Assembly: GCA_012515365.1 (NCBI GenBank)
Contig: JAAYYM010000158.1
Location: 1-9,116 of the forward strand
DNA from: Clostridia bacterium
GTDB taxonomy: Bacteria > Bacillota_A > Clostridia > Lachnospirales > Lachnospiraceae
Direction: 5' to 3'
DNA length: 9,116 nt
Made by a program: the position numbers and the translations under genes. The notes beneath the pieces were generated by a model. That model saw nothing but the letters and a program-made list of their open reading frames with translations, searched no databases and was not told where the DNA came from. The first letter of the stretch is position 1. Each line of letters starts with the position of its first letter. This document shows, piece by piece, positions 1 through 6,098 of this stretch.

Positions 1-1440
1 AATCAGTCCATAATCACCAAACTGATCTTTCAGCGTAAAATATAAAGTAATATGATCATCACTTTTCGATAATGCCTCGATTTCAGTCTCTGTATATCGT
101 ACAGTTCGCAAGTTAAACTGATTCGATCTCTGGGTCAGCTGTGCGATACGAGAAAAATGAAAGGTATCAAATGGATTCGCTTTTGCAGTCATATTAAGGC
201 TCTGTAAATATTCCTCATAAGTTCCATATACCTTTTGTAAGGATGTTCTCTTGATTTCCTCCTGATACTGCTTTGTCCGGTCAGCATCTGCTTTGGAGTA
301 CGAAGCTGTTTCAAATAAATTCAGTTTCTGTAAAAAATTCAGATACTCAGACGGATCTTCCGGTAATTCAGGGACTGTGATCTGAGGGATCACGCTTTTT
401 ACCAGATTTCGCTCAAAAGGATTATCATCTAAAAATACGATACTGTCCATACCGATATTAAGTGTTTCCTGTATATATTTGATATTGCTGGCTTTGTCTT
501 CCCAGTTCGCCACAAACATCGAAATATCATCCAGTCGCAACACCATCTCCGGATGATTGATAAATGGCTCTTTTGCAGTAGCTTCTTCATTTTTGCTACA
601 GACTGCCAGGATAATTCCTCGTTTCTTAAGCTCTAACAGCCATTGCTGCAGTCTTGAAAATGCCTGTCCTAATCCCAGCTCACCGATCTGGATGTTTTCC
701 ATTCCATCATCCCCGATTACGCCACCCCAAAGTGTATTGTCAAGATCGAGTATCACGCATTTCTTGATCCTACCCCTGATCGACATAAAGACATCCATCA
801 CCTGCTTGGCTGTCTCCGGAAGCATTCTTGTAGAAATGGGCATTTTAGCTACATAATAAAGCTTTTCACTATGCAGCTCTAAAGCTCCGTAAATACTTTG
901 CAGCCGATCCAGATCCACGATAAAATAGTTTTTGATCGTGAGAGCCTCCTGCATAAGCAGATAATTTAGTTTTCTTAGTTGAAACAGAAAAGAATCCTCT
1001 GTCTGATTTGCATAATTACCAAATACTCCATCATCCTGCTGCACAAAATTAAACTGCAGAATGTTTGTTTTAATCTGCTGGTTAATCCGCTCAATATATC
1101 CTCTGATCTTCTCGATCGTATGCTCTGCAAAGTAACGTTTTTCTTCCTGCTTTGCAGCACAGAATGTATCATACAGCTTTTCCGTGCACATAAAAAGCAG
1201 TACAAAATCAGGCGCATAAGTATACAGCTCTGATCCCGGATCCATGACCTGAGCCTCGATCTGATTATAGTCTGCATCATAAACATTCAGATTGATCCCC
1301 ATCTCATATGCGTAGCCGCGTAACGCCGTCGCCATATGCTGAGTCGCACAATTACCTAGTACGGCTGCTTTATAAATCGGTAAACCCTCCATATCGAGGG
1401 AACAATTTTTCTCTAATTTGATATATTTAATCGTAACCAA
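1..1440 (-). CDS. FkbH-like HAD-superfamily (HAD-IIIC) protein, C-terminus beyond left edge
   Basis: The frame is open from the left edge to a stop (TAA) just before a TTG at 1440, giving 480 codons. Numbered from TTG, the HAD motif DLDNTLWGGVIGDDG starts near residue 232, CSKN lies near 281-284 and LDDNP near 337-341. The last visible residues (LKDQFGDYGLI) resemble the GNAT-like region that follows the HAD domain in FkbH proteins. The N-terminal part (AVLGNCATQ near 25-34) resembles the SGNH-like domain of the family. Characterised FkbH enzymes dephosphorylate 1,3-bisphosphoglycerate and load a glyceryl unit onto an acyl carrier protein; related proteins occur in polyketide, peptide and surface-glycan clusters. 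No carrier protein is visible here, so the substrate is unknown. Start: an ATG at 1392 has no ribosome binding site, whereas the upstream stretch KLEKNCSLDMEGLP looks like the usual family N-terminus, favouring TTG at 1440 with AGAGGA 11 nt upstream. The family call is firm; the start is not. Confidence 0.88.
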   Translation of the reverse strand, partial: MVTIKYIKLEKNCSLDMEGLPIYKAAVLGNCATQHMATALRGYAYEMGINLNVYDADYNQIEAQVMDPGSELYTYAPDFVLLFMCTEKLYDTFCAAKQEEKRYFAEHTIEKIRGYIERINQQIKTNILQFNFVQQDDGVFGNYANQTEDSFLFQLRKLNYLLMQEALTIKNYFIVDLDRLQSIYGALELHSEKLYYVAKMPISTRMLPETAKQVMDVFMSIRGRIKKCVILDLDNTLWGGVIGDDGMENIQIGELGLGQAFSRLQQWLLELKKRGIILAVCSKNEEATAKEPFINHPEMVLRLDDISMFVANWEDKASNIKYIQETLNIGMDSIVFLDDNPFERNLVKSVIPQITVPELPEDPSEYLNFLQKLNLFETASYSKADADRTKQYQEEIKRTSLQKVYGTYEEYLQSLNMTAKANPFDTFHFSRIAQLTQRSNQFNLRTVRYTETEIEALSKSDDHITLYFTLKDQFGDYGLI

Positions 1441-1571
1441 TTATGTATCCATCCTCTTCCCTATCAGGGATATTTCATTTCATGAGAACTCTCCCCAATC
1501 AGGGGTGTCTCATTTCATGAGAACTCTCCCCAATCAGGGGTGTCTCATTTCATGAGAACTCTCCCCTGATT
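1441..1571 (-). promoter_or_regulatory. Structured leader of the FkbH-like gene with tandem two-codon reading frames
   Basis: Three copies of ATG-AAA-TGA (Met-Lys-stop) lie at 1545-1553, 1510-1518 and 1475-1483. Each follows GGGGAGAG (1559-1566, 1524-1531, 1489-1496), with 5 nt between that string and the ATG. Each start codon sits in a perfect 6-bp hairpin, TCTCAT-GAA-ATGAGA, except the last copy, where the right arm decays. A further short frame, ATG-GAT-ACA-TAA (1441-1452), ends directly against the TTG proposed as the gene's start. Outer GGGG and CCCC blocks can pair in two registers. A role in translation control or attenuation is inference; no known riboswitch class was recognised. Confidence 0.5.
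1476..1566. repeat. 35-bp direct tandem repeat, about 2.6 exact copies plus a degenerate edge
   Basis: Copies begin at 1476, 1511 and 1546. The first two are identical over all 35 bp; the third matches for 21 bp (to 1566) and then diverges. The 15 bp before 1476 match the unit's end at 11 of 15 positions, so the array has decayed on its left side. On the minus strand each unit contains GGGGAGAG, then TTCTC, then ATGAAATGA, then GACACCCCTGATT. The array lies wholly in the leader of the FkbH-like gene. There are no unique spacers, which rules out a CRISPR array, and no long open frame runs through it. Confidence 0.95.
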
Positions 1572-1597
1572 ATATCATAGTTTTTTTAATATGAAAA
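1569..1597 (-). promoter_or_regulatory. Promoter for the FkbH-like gene (extended -10)
   Basis: On the minus strand TATAAT (1569-1574) is preceded by TGA, giving an extended -10. It lies 17 bp from a weak -35, TTTTCA (1592-1597, 4 of 6 matches). Predicted transcription start is about 1562-1563, inside the first copy of the 35-bp repeat. The -35 begins only a few bases past the tadA stop codon, so the FkbH-like gene probably has its own transcript with a leader of about 120 nt. The call is from sequence match only. Confidence 0.6.
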
Positions 1598-1600
1598 TGT

Positions 1601-2086
1601 TCATTCCTTACACTTATTTACAGTTTTGTTCCTTTCCCGTAATTCAGAGAAAAAGCGAGTCAGAATCTCGCTGCACTGAGCTTCTAACACACCTCTTTCT
1701 ATTTCTGCCTGATGGTTAAATTCATTCATTTGCAATATATTGATAACTGATCCGGCACAACCAGCCTTTGGACTCATACAACCTATGACCACCTTATCCA
1801 TTCTTGACTGGACGATCGCACCGGCACACATTTGACATGGTTCCAATGTCACATACATTGTACAGCCCTCTAGTCTCCAGTCTCCGATTTTTTTACTGGC
1901 TTTCCTGATTGCTGCAATTTCTGCATGTGATAAGGTACTCTTGTCCGTATTTCGTCTATTATATCCTCTGGCTATCACTTTACCTTCATAACAAATCACG
2001 CATCCAATTGGCACTTCACCAATCTGATATGCCTTTTTTGCCTGATTTAGTGCCTGTTTCATAAATCTCTCATTTTCACACATCAT
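1601..2086 (-). CDS. tadA: tRNA-specific adenosine deaminase TadA
   Basis: TadA converts the wobble adenosine of tRNA-Arg(ACG) to inosine in the cytoplasm, using zinc. The cytidine/deoxycytidylate deaminase fold is plain: numbered from the longer TTG start, HAE (zinc ligand His61, proton-shuttle Glu63) and PCQMC (zinc ligands Cys91 and Cys94) are intact. Family-specific text includes GEVPIGCVI, GYNRRN, GDWRLEGCTMYVTLEPC and PKAGCAGS. Length (about 160 residues) is normal. The frame can extend to a TTG at 2107 with weak AAGAG upstream, but family members usually begin near the double ATG at 2086/2083, which is why 2086 is chosen; neither start has a strong ribosome binding site. It is divergent from the nrdG-like gene, with the two 5' regions overlapping. 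In many Firmicutes the signal recognition particle RNA and dnaX lie nearby; here the FkbH-like gene follows instead. Confidence 0.95.
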   Translation of the reverse strand: MMCENERFMKQALNQAKKAYQIGEVPIGCVICYEGKVIARGYNRRNTDKSTLSHAEIAAIRKASKKIGDWRLEGCTMYVTLEPCQMCAGAIVQSRMDKVVIGCMSPKAGCAGSVINILQMNEFNHQAEIERGVLEAQCSEILTRFFSELRERNKTVNKCKE

Positions 2087-2095
2087 AGATGTAAC

Positions 2096-2124
2096 TTGCC
2101 TTTCCAAACTATCTCTTCTATAAT
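2096..2124 (+). promoter_or_regulatory. Promoter for the nrdG-like gene
   Basis: TTGCCT (2096-2101, 4 of 6 matches to the -35 consensus) lies 17 bp before a perfect TATAAT (2119-2124). Transcription would start near 2131, leaving a leader of about 40 nt. The -35 overlaps the possible 5' end of tadA on the other strand, so the two promoters may interfere. No equally good promoter for tadA was found in the 64-85 bp between the genes. Confidence 0.55.
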
Positions 2125-2171
2125 AAAGAAAGCTTAAATTCTAACACATTTTATCACAGAAAGGGATTCCT

Positions 2172-2867
2172 ATGCAAATACACGGACTTGCTAAAACTAC
2201 ATTACTTGATTTTCCCGGACATGTAGCTGCCTCTGTCTTTTTTGGACATTGCAATTTTCGATGTCCTTTTTGCCATAATATGAATCTCGTCTTAAATCCT
2301 GATGCAGATGCGGTCTATACACCTGACGAAATACTGGCATTTTTAAGGTCAAGAAAAAATATACTTGATGGCGTATGTATCACTGGCGGAGAGCCTACTT
2401 TAGAGAAAGATCTGGTTCCTTTTATTCAAGAAATCAAAAAACTCAATTTATTGGTAAAGCTTGATACAAACGGTTACTTGCCAGATACCATTAAGGAACT
2501 ACTGGACCTAACACTGATTGATTATATTGCGATGGACTTAAAAGCATCACCTGACCGATACGCATTGGCATCTGGCGTAAAAGAGCTTGATATTACTAAG
2601 ATCAACTCTTCCATCTCAATCATTATGGACTCTGATATTCCATATGAATTTCGTACAACTGTCGTAAAAGAGCTGCACGACGCAGAGTCTTTTAAGCAGA
2701 TCGGTACTTGGATAAACGGCGCTTCTCATTATTATTTACAATCCTTCAAAAACTCAGAATATGTACCAAATCAATCCCTTCATGCCTATGAAAAGAAAGA
2801 TCTTTTAGTCTTTAAAGAACTTCTTTCATCCTATGTCTCATCAATAGAACTGCGTGGCATTGATTAG
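2172..2867 (+). CDS. nrdG: Anaerobic ribonucleotide reductase activating protein (NrdG2-type radical SAM)
   Basis: This is a radical S-adenosylmethionine enzyme of the kind that installs the glycyl radical on the class III ribonucleotide reductase NrdD under anaerobic conditions. The cluster-binding motif is C27-x3-C31-x2-C34 within GHCNFRCPFCHN, followed by the SAM-binding TGGEP at 71-75 and DTNGYLP near 98-104. The opening (GLAKTTLLDFPGHVAASVFF) is typical of the longer NrdG2 branch, and 231 residues fits that branch better than the roughly 150-180 residues of classical NrdG. The ATG is well placed after AAGGGA. No nrdD is visible in the window; in clostridia the NrdG2-type gene is often separate from nrdD. 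The reductase partner is therefore assumed from family membership, and activation of another glycyl-radical enzyme cannot be excluded. Confidence 0.85.
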   Translation: MQIHGLAKTTLLDFPGHVAASVFFGHCNFRCPFCHNMNLVLNPDADAVYTPDEILAFLRSRKNILDGVCITGGEPTLEKDLVPFIQEIKKLNLLVKLDTNGYLPDTIKELLDLTLIDYIAMDLKASPDRYALASGVKELDITKINSSISIIMDSDIPYEFRTTVVKELHDAESFKQIGTWINGASHYYLQSFKNSEYVPNQSLHAYEKKDLLVFKELLSSYVSSIELRGID

Positions 2868-2882
2868 TGAGAACTTTATTAA

Positions 2883-3593
2883 TTAATGAAAACGTATTTG
2901 CTTCAAATAGTATCCAAACGCACCTTCATAGGGTTTTCCGCCTTTTACAGGACTAAATTTCCAAAACCCATTCTTTTTGGCATTTGCCGCTTCAGTTAAA
3001 TAGTAAATCCCCGGAACGCCGATCAGATAAGACTCTTTCTCTCTAATTAGAATGATATATTTATAATTCCCATATCCCTTAAGCAGGAATTCATTTTTCT
3101 GTAAAGAATGATCCTCTTTTGAAAAGAAACTGATTTCATTTGGAGTAATGCTTAGATACTCTTTCTCTATATGATTCTCTTCAAATGGATGTACCGTAGG
3201 GTATATATATTTCATTTTAAGCCAAAGATCCTCTTTCTGAATGCATGTCTCTTCTGATTGGAAACGGCACATACATCTGACATCACCAACTAAGATCGAT
3301 ATCCCGATAATCTCTTCGTCCTTTTCATAATTACAGGTCATACCATTTTTTCTGATCTGGTACTCTCCATATCCGACATTATTTTGTATAAATAGTTCGC
3401 CAATGATATGTTCTTCATTCGCTTTTCCTATTAAATATACACTTCCTTTCATTCCTTTTTCTACATACAGCCCTCTCATATAAACACTGATTCTTGTATT
3501 TAAATCATCGGCCGTCATTTTTACAAATCCAATATTTCTTTTCTTTTTGTCTAAACAGTTCATATAAAGATACTCTATTTTTCTGGAATACAT
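2883..3593 (-). CDS. Conserved-looking protein of unknown function (possible DUF6128 C-terminal domain)
   Basis: I do not recognise a function. The 236-residue product has no signal peptide, no membrane span and no catalytic motif I can name. The first half (about 20-110) reads as beta-rich, with alternating strands such as NTRISVYMRGLYV, GSVYLIGK and GELFIQN. The C-terminal part (188-231), ESYLIGVPGIYY through FGYYL with a conserved-looking GFWKF and GGKP, resembles a domain I recall from Lachnospiraceae proteins as DUF6128; that match is from memory. The ATG at 3593 follows AAAGG at 7-8 nt, supporting the start. The gene stands alone: it converges on the nrdG-like gene, with 15 bp between the stop codons, and lies downstream of the terminator at 3695-3732, so it should have its own promoter somewhere in 3594-3694. 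That AT-rich stretch shows no convincing -35/-10 pair. Confidence 0.75.
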   Translation of the reverse strand: MYSRKIEYLYMNCLDKKKRNIGFVKMTADDLNTRISVYMRGLYVEKGMKGSVYLIGKANEEHIIGELFIQNNVGYGEYQIRKNGMTCNYEKDEEIIGISILVGDVRCMCRFQSEETCIQKEDLWLKMKYIYPTVHPFEENHIEKEYLSITPNEISFFSKEDHSLQKNEFLLKGYGNYKYIILIREKESYLIGVPGIYYLTEAANAKKNGFWKFSPVKGGKPYEGAFGYYLKQIRFH

Positions 3594-3694
3594 ATATCAG
3601 CCTTTTTCTATATCAGTTTTTCCTCTTTGTATATCATATTTTCAAAATTGTGATATATGACCAGTCAGACTATTTTCTTACTTAATATAATCCT

Positions 3695-3732
3695 AAAAAA
3701 CAGACATTACAAAAATCATCTGTAATGTCTGT
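3695..3732 (-). terminator. Intrinsic terminator after the CdaR-type gene
   Basis: A perfect 12-bp inverted repeat (3700-3711 with 3721-3732, arm ACAGACATTACA) closes a 9-nt loop. On the minus strand it is followed at once by a run of six T (3695-3700). It begins 12 bp past the regulator's stop codon. There is no T run on the plus side, so it works for minus-strand transcription only. Confidence 0.93.
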
Positions 3733-3744
3733 CATTAAACGTAT

Positions 3745-4830
3745 CTAATACTCCATTGACTCCACGTATTTCATATAATTTACAACCATTAACGCAATCT
3801 TTAAAGTCAAAGCATCATCAAATACACGGATATCCAGTCCTGTAGCCTTTTGAAGCTTTTCTATCCTATATACCAGCGTATTTCTATGGATATAAAGCTG
3901 TCTGGAGGTTTCCGATACATTCAGGCTTGTCTCAAAAAATTTATTGACGGTTGCCAGAGTTTCATCATCTAATTCTACCGGCACTTTTTCTCCAAAGATT
4001 TCTTTAATGAAGATCTGACACAGATTGACTGGCAGCTGATAGATCAGTCTGCCTATCCCCAAAGTGTTATAAGCGATGATCACTTTTTCGGCATAAAAGA
4101 TTGATCCCACATCCAGTGCTAATTTTGCCTCTTTATATGATTTTGAAATATCCTTGATCTCATCTATGATAGTTCCATATGCGACTCTTACAGTCGTCAT
4201 TGCCTCTGAATTAAGCATATCCACAAGCATCTTTGCTGTTTCTTCTAAGTCGCTGTAATCTTCTCCGTAATTTAATGCCTTGATCAGGATAATATGCTTT
4301 TCATCAACAGCGGTGATATAATCTCCATTCTGAGAAGAAAAAAGCTCCTTTACCATTTCTCTGGCATCAATATCTTTTTCATTTTTGGTTTCTACAACAA
4401 ATACTGCCCTTTTTTGTTCTGCGCTGATTCGAAGTTTTTTTGCACGGTTGTAGATATCAATTAATAATAAATTATCTAGTAACAAATTTTGAAAAAAGCT
4501 GTTACGATCTACTTTATCTTTATATGCAATGATTAAATTCTGCAGCTGACTGACTGCAACTTTACCGATTTTATAGCTATCCTCTGTATCGGATACGATT
4601 AAAATATACGATGGCATCTCATCATCATATATTTTCAGTAAATGCTGATTTTGGATAACCTGACTGTCTGCTTCTGAATTTACAAAATTCACGATGGTGC
4701 TTCTACTGATATTATGGTCACTATATGTTTCTGCAACTGCATTTCCTTTTAAATCCATTACACAGAAATCCACTTTTGTTATAGCTGCCAGTTCACTTAT
4801 GCTAGTCTGAATAATCTGATTTGTTATCAT
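3745..4830 (-). CDS. CdaR/PucR-type transcriptional regulator
   Basis: This is a DNA-binding regulator of the CdaR (sugar diacid regulator) type. The 361 residues read as an N-terminal sensory part (about 1-130, beginning ITNQIIQTSISELAAITKVDFCVMDLKGNAV, like the putative sugar-diacid recognition domain), a degenerate GGDEF-like middle (about 135-290, no GGDEF motif), and a C-terminal PucR-type helix-turn-helix at about 304-352 (NVSETSRQLYIHRNTLVYRI). CdaR itself activates glucarate/galactarate use in Escherichia coli, but clostridial paralogues respond to varied or unknown ligands, so the effector is not assigned. The ATG follows GGAGG at 6 nt, a strong site. It lies 78 bp downstream of the msmK-like gene on the same strand, with only a U-tract-less hairpin between, so it is probably co-transcribed with it; a perfect terminator follows. 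Control of the ATPase gene by this protein is plausible but unproven. Confidence 0.85.
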   Translation of the reverse strand: MITNQIIQTSISELAAITKVDFCVMDLKGNAVAETYSDHNISRSTIVNFVNSEADSQVIQNQHLLKIYDDEMPSYILIVSDTEDSYKIGKVAVSQLQNLIIAYKDKVDRNSFFQNLLLDNLLLIDIYNRAKKLRISAEQKRAVFVVETKNEKDIDAREMVKELFSSQNGDYITAVDEKHIILIKALNYGEDYSDLEETAKMLVDMLNSEAMTTVRVAYGTIIDEIKDISKSYKEAKLALDVGSIFYAEKVIIAYNTLGIGRLIYQLPVNLCQIFIKEIFGEKVPVELDDETLATVNKFFETSLNVSETSRQLYIHRNTLVYRIEKLQKATGLDIRVFDDALTLKIALMVVNYMKYVESMEY

Positions 4831-4866
4831 TTTATGCCTCCATCCTGTTTGCTCTCTTCTATGCTA

Positions 4867-4893
4867 ATAGGGAGATGCTCTGCATCTCCCTAT
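4867..4893 (-). promoter_or_regulatory. Intercistronic hairpin without a U-tract, between msmK-like and cdaR-type genes
   Basis: A perfect 12-bp inverted repeat (arm ATAGGGAGATGC, 4867-4878 with 4882-4893) closes a 3-nt loop. Neither strand has a T run after it, so it is unlikely to be an efficient intrinsic terminator. In a shared transcript it would protect the 3' end of the msmK-like message or mark a processing point, giving more ATPase than regulator. The hairpin is certain; the role is inferred. Confidence 0.6.
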
Positions 4894-4908
4894 CACAAAA
4901 TATACAAA

Positions 4909-6021
4909 CTAGTTTGTAATTGTCAGCTCTGTTTCTTTGTCGAATACATGAATCTTTTCAACATCAATAGCAAATTTACATGTATCACCAGGTCTAGCTG
5001 TTGTACGAGAATCAACTCTTGCAGTTAATGGGAATTCTTCTAAATCAAAGTACAGATAAACTTCAGCACCTAATAATTCATATACTTTAATGGTAGATTC
5101 GAATACGCTCTGAGGAGATGTCTCAATGAACATTTCTGAATCATATACATCTTCAGGACGAATACCAAATGTTACAGTCTTTCCATCATATCCGCCTTCG
5201 ATCAGTTTCTTAGATTTTGCAGGAGGCAATGGAATTACTTTTCCTGCTACTTTAAGTCCTGCTGTATCTCCTTTTACTTCTACTACTGCATCAAGGAAGT
5301 TCATCTGAGGTGATCCCATAAATCCTGCTACAAACAGATTGTTTGGTCTGTCATATAAATTCTGTGGAGTATCAACCTGCTGAACAACACCATCCTTCAT
5401 AACAACGATTCTGGTACCAAGTGTCATAGCCTCTGTCTGATCATGTGTTACATAGATGATGGTGGTTCCTAATCTCTGATGTAATTTAGCGATCTCGATA
5501 CGCATCTGTACACGAAGTTTTGCATCCAAGTTTGAAAGAGGCTCATCCATAAGGAATACCTTAGGATTACGAACGATAGCACGACCCATAGCAACACGCT
5601 GTCTCTGTCCACCTGATAAAGCCTTAGGCTTTCTGTCAAGTAATGGTGTTAAGTCAAGGATCTTAGCTGCTTCTTTAACCATCTTATCGATTTCATCTTT
5701 TGGTACTTTTCTTAATTTCAATCCAAATGCCATGTTATCATAAACTGACATATGTGGATAAAGTGCGTAGTTCTGGAATACCATCGCGATATCTCTGTCT
5801 TTAGGCTCAACATCGTTGACAACTCTGTCACCAATCTTTAATTCACCTGAAGAAATTTCTTCGAGTCCTGCGATCATACGTAATGTTGTAGATTTACCAC
5901 ATCCTGATGGTCCAACGAAAATGATAAATTCTTTGTCTGCGATATCCAAGTTGAAGTCTTTTACTGCTTCAAAGCCGTTTGGATAAATCTTATAAATATT
6001 TTTTAATTGTAAACCTGCCAT
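4909..6021 (-). CDS. msmK: Sugar ABC transporter ATP-binding protein, MsmK/UgpC/MalK type
   Basis: This is the ATPase subunit that powers CUT1-family carbohydrate importers on the cytoplasmic side of the membrane. All nucleotide-binding motifs are intact (370-residue numbering): Walker A GPSGCGKST 37-45, Q-loop Gln83, signature LSGGQ 135-139, Walker B VFLMDE 155-160, D-loop SNLD 163-166 and switch His193. Residues from about 240 to 370 form the TOBE/OB regulatory part (FGIRPEDV, then VYELLGAEVYLY). The length is normal. The start is ATG at 6021, since AGGAGG (6029-6034) lies 7 nt upstream; an upstream in-frame ATG at 6048 would put that site inside the gene. No permease or solute-binding gene is next to it. 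Such stand-alone ATPases often serve several importers, so the sugar cannot be named. The gene has its own promoter and is probably followed on the same transcript by the CdaR-type gene. Confidence 0.95.
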   Translation of the reverse strand: MAGLQLKNIYKIYPNGFEAVKDFNLDIADKEFIIFVGPSGCGKSTTLRMIAGLEEISSGELKIGDRVVNDVEPKDRDIAMVFQNYALYPHMSVYDNMAFGLKLRKVPKDEIDKMVKEAAKILDLTPLLDRKPKALSGGQRQRVAMGRAIVRNPKVFLMDEPLSNLDAKLRVQMRIEIAKLHQRLGTTIIYVTHDQTEAMTLGTRIVVMKDGVVQQVDTPQNLYDRPNNLFVAGFMGSPQMNFLDAVVEVKGDTAGLKVAGKVIPLPPAKSKKLIEGGYDGKTVTFGIRPEDVYDSEMFIETSPQSVFESTIKVYELLGAEVYLYFDLEEFPLTARVDSRTTARPGDTCKFAIDVEKIHVFDKETELTITN

Positions 6022-6069
6022 TTTTAATCCTCCTAATTTCTTATGCATACGTGCATTTAATCTTAGATT

Positions 6070-6098
6070 AGTATAACAAACTCAAAAAAAGTTGAACA
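6070..6098 (-). promoter_or_regulatory. Promoter for the msmK-like gene (extended -10)
   Basis: TATACT (6070-6075) is preceded by TGT, an extended -10, with a weak -35 TGTTCA (6093-6098) 17 bp away. Transcription would start near 6063. An imperfect palindrome ATGCA-TACG-TGCAT (6043-6056) lies just downstream in the leader and could be an operator. The -35 lies within the loop of the A/T hairpin at 6084-6123. Confidence 0.5.

Noticed and set aside
975..1286. 103-residue minus-strand open frame, and plus-strand frames at 557-856 and 979-1233
   Set aside because: They lie in other frames of the FkbH-like gene, which has clear family motifs over this stretch.
1476..1566. CRISPR array
   Set aside because: The 35-bp copies are directly adjacent with no unique spacers, and no cas gene is present.
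1441..1600. Signal recognition particle RNA gene downstream of tadA, as in some Firmicutes
   Set aside because: The 160-bp gap is filled by the tandem repeat and a promoter, and the conserved SRP Alu and GNRA-loop domains were not seen.
2868..2882. Bidirectional terminator between the convergent nrdG-like and unknown genes
   Set aside because: The 15-bp gap and its flanks are AT-rich, but no stable stem with a T run was found.
3594..3694. Repeated TATATCA-like motifs as an operator or promoter
   Set aside because: The copies are irregularly spaced and easily arise by chance in AT-rich DNA, and no -35/-10 pair fits well.
6048..6048. Upstream ATG as start of the msmK-like gene
   Set aside because: It would place the excellent AGGAGG site inside the coding region and add nine residues foreign to the family.
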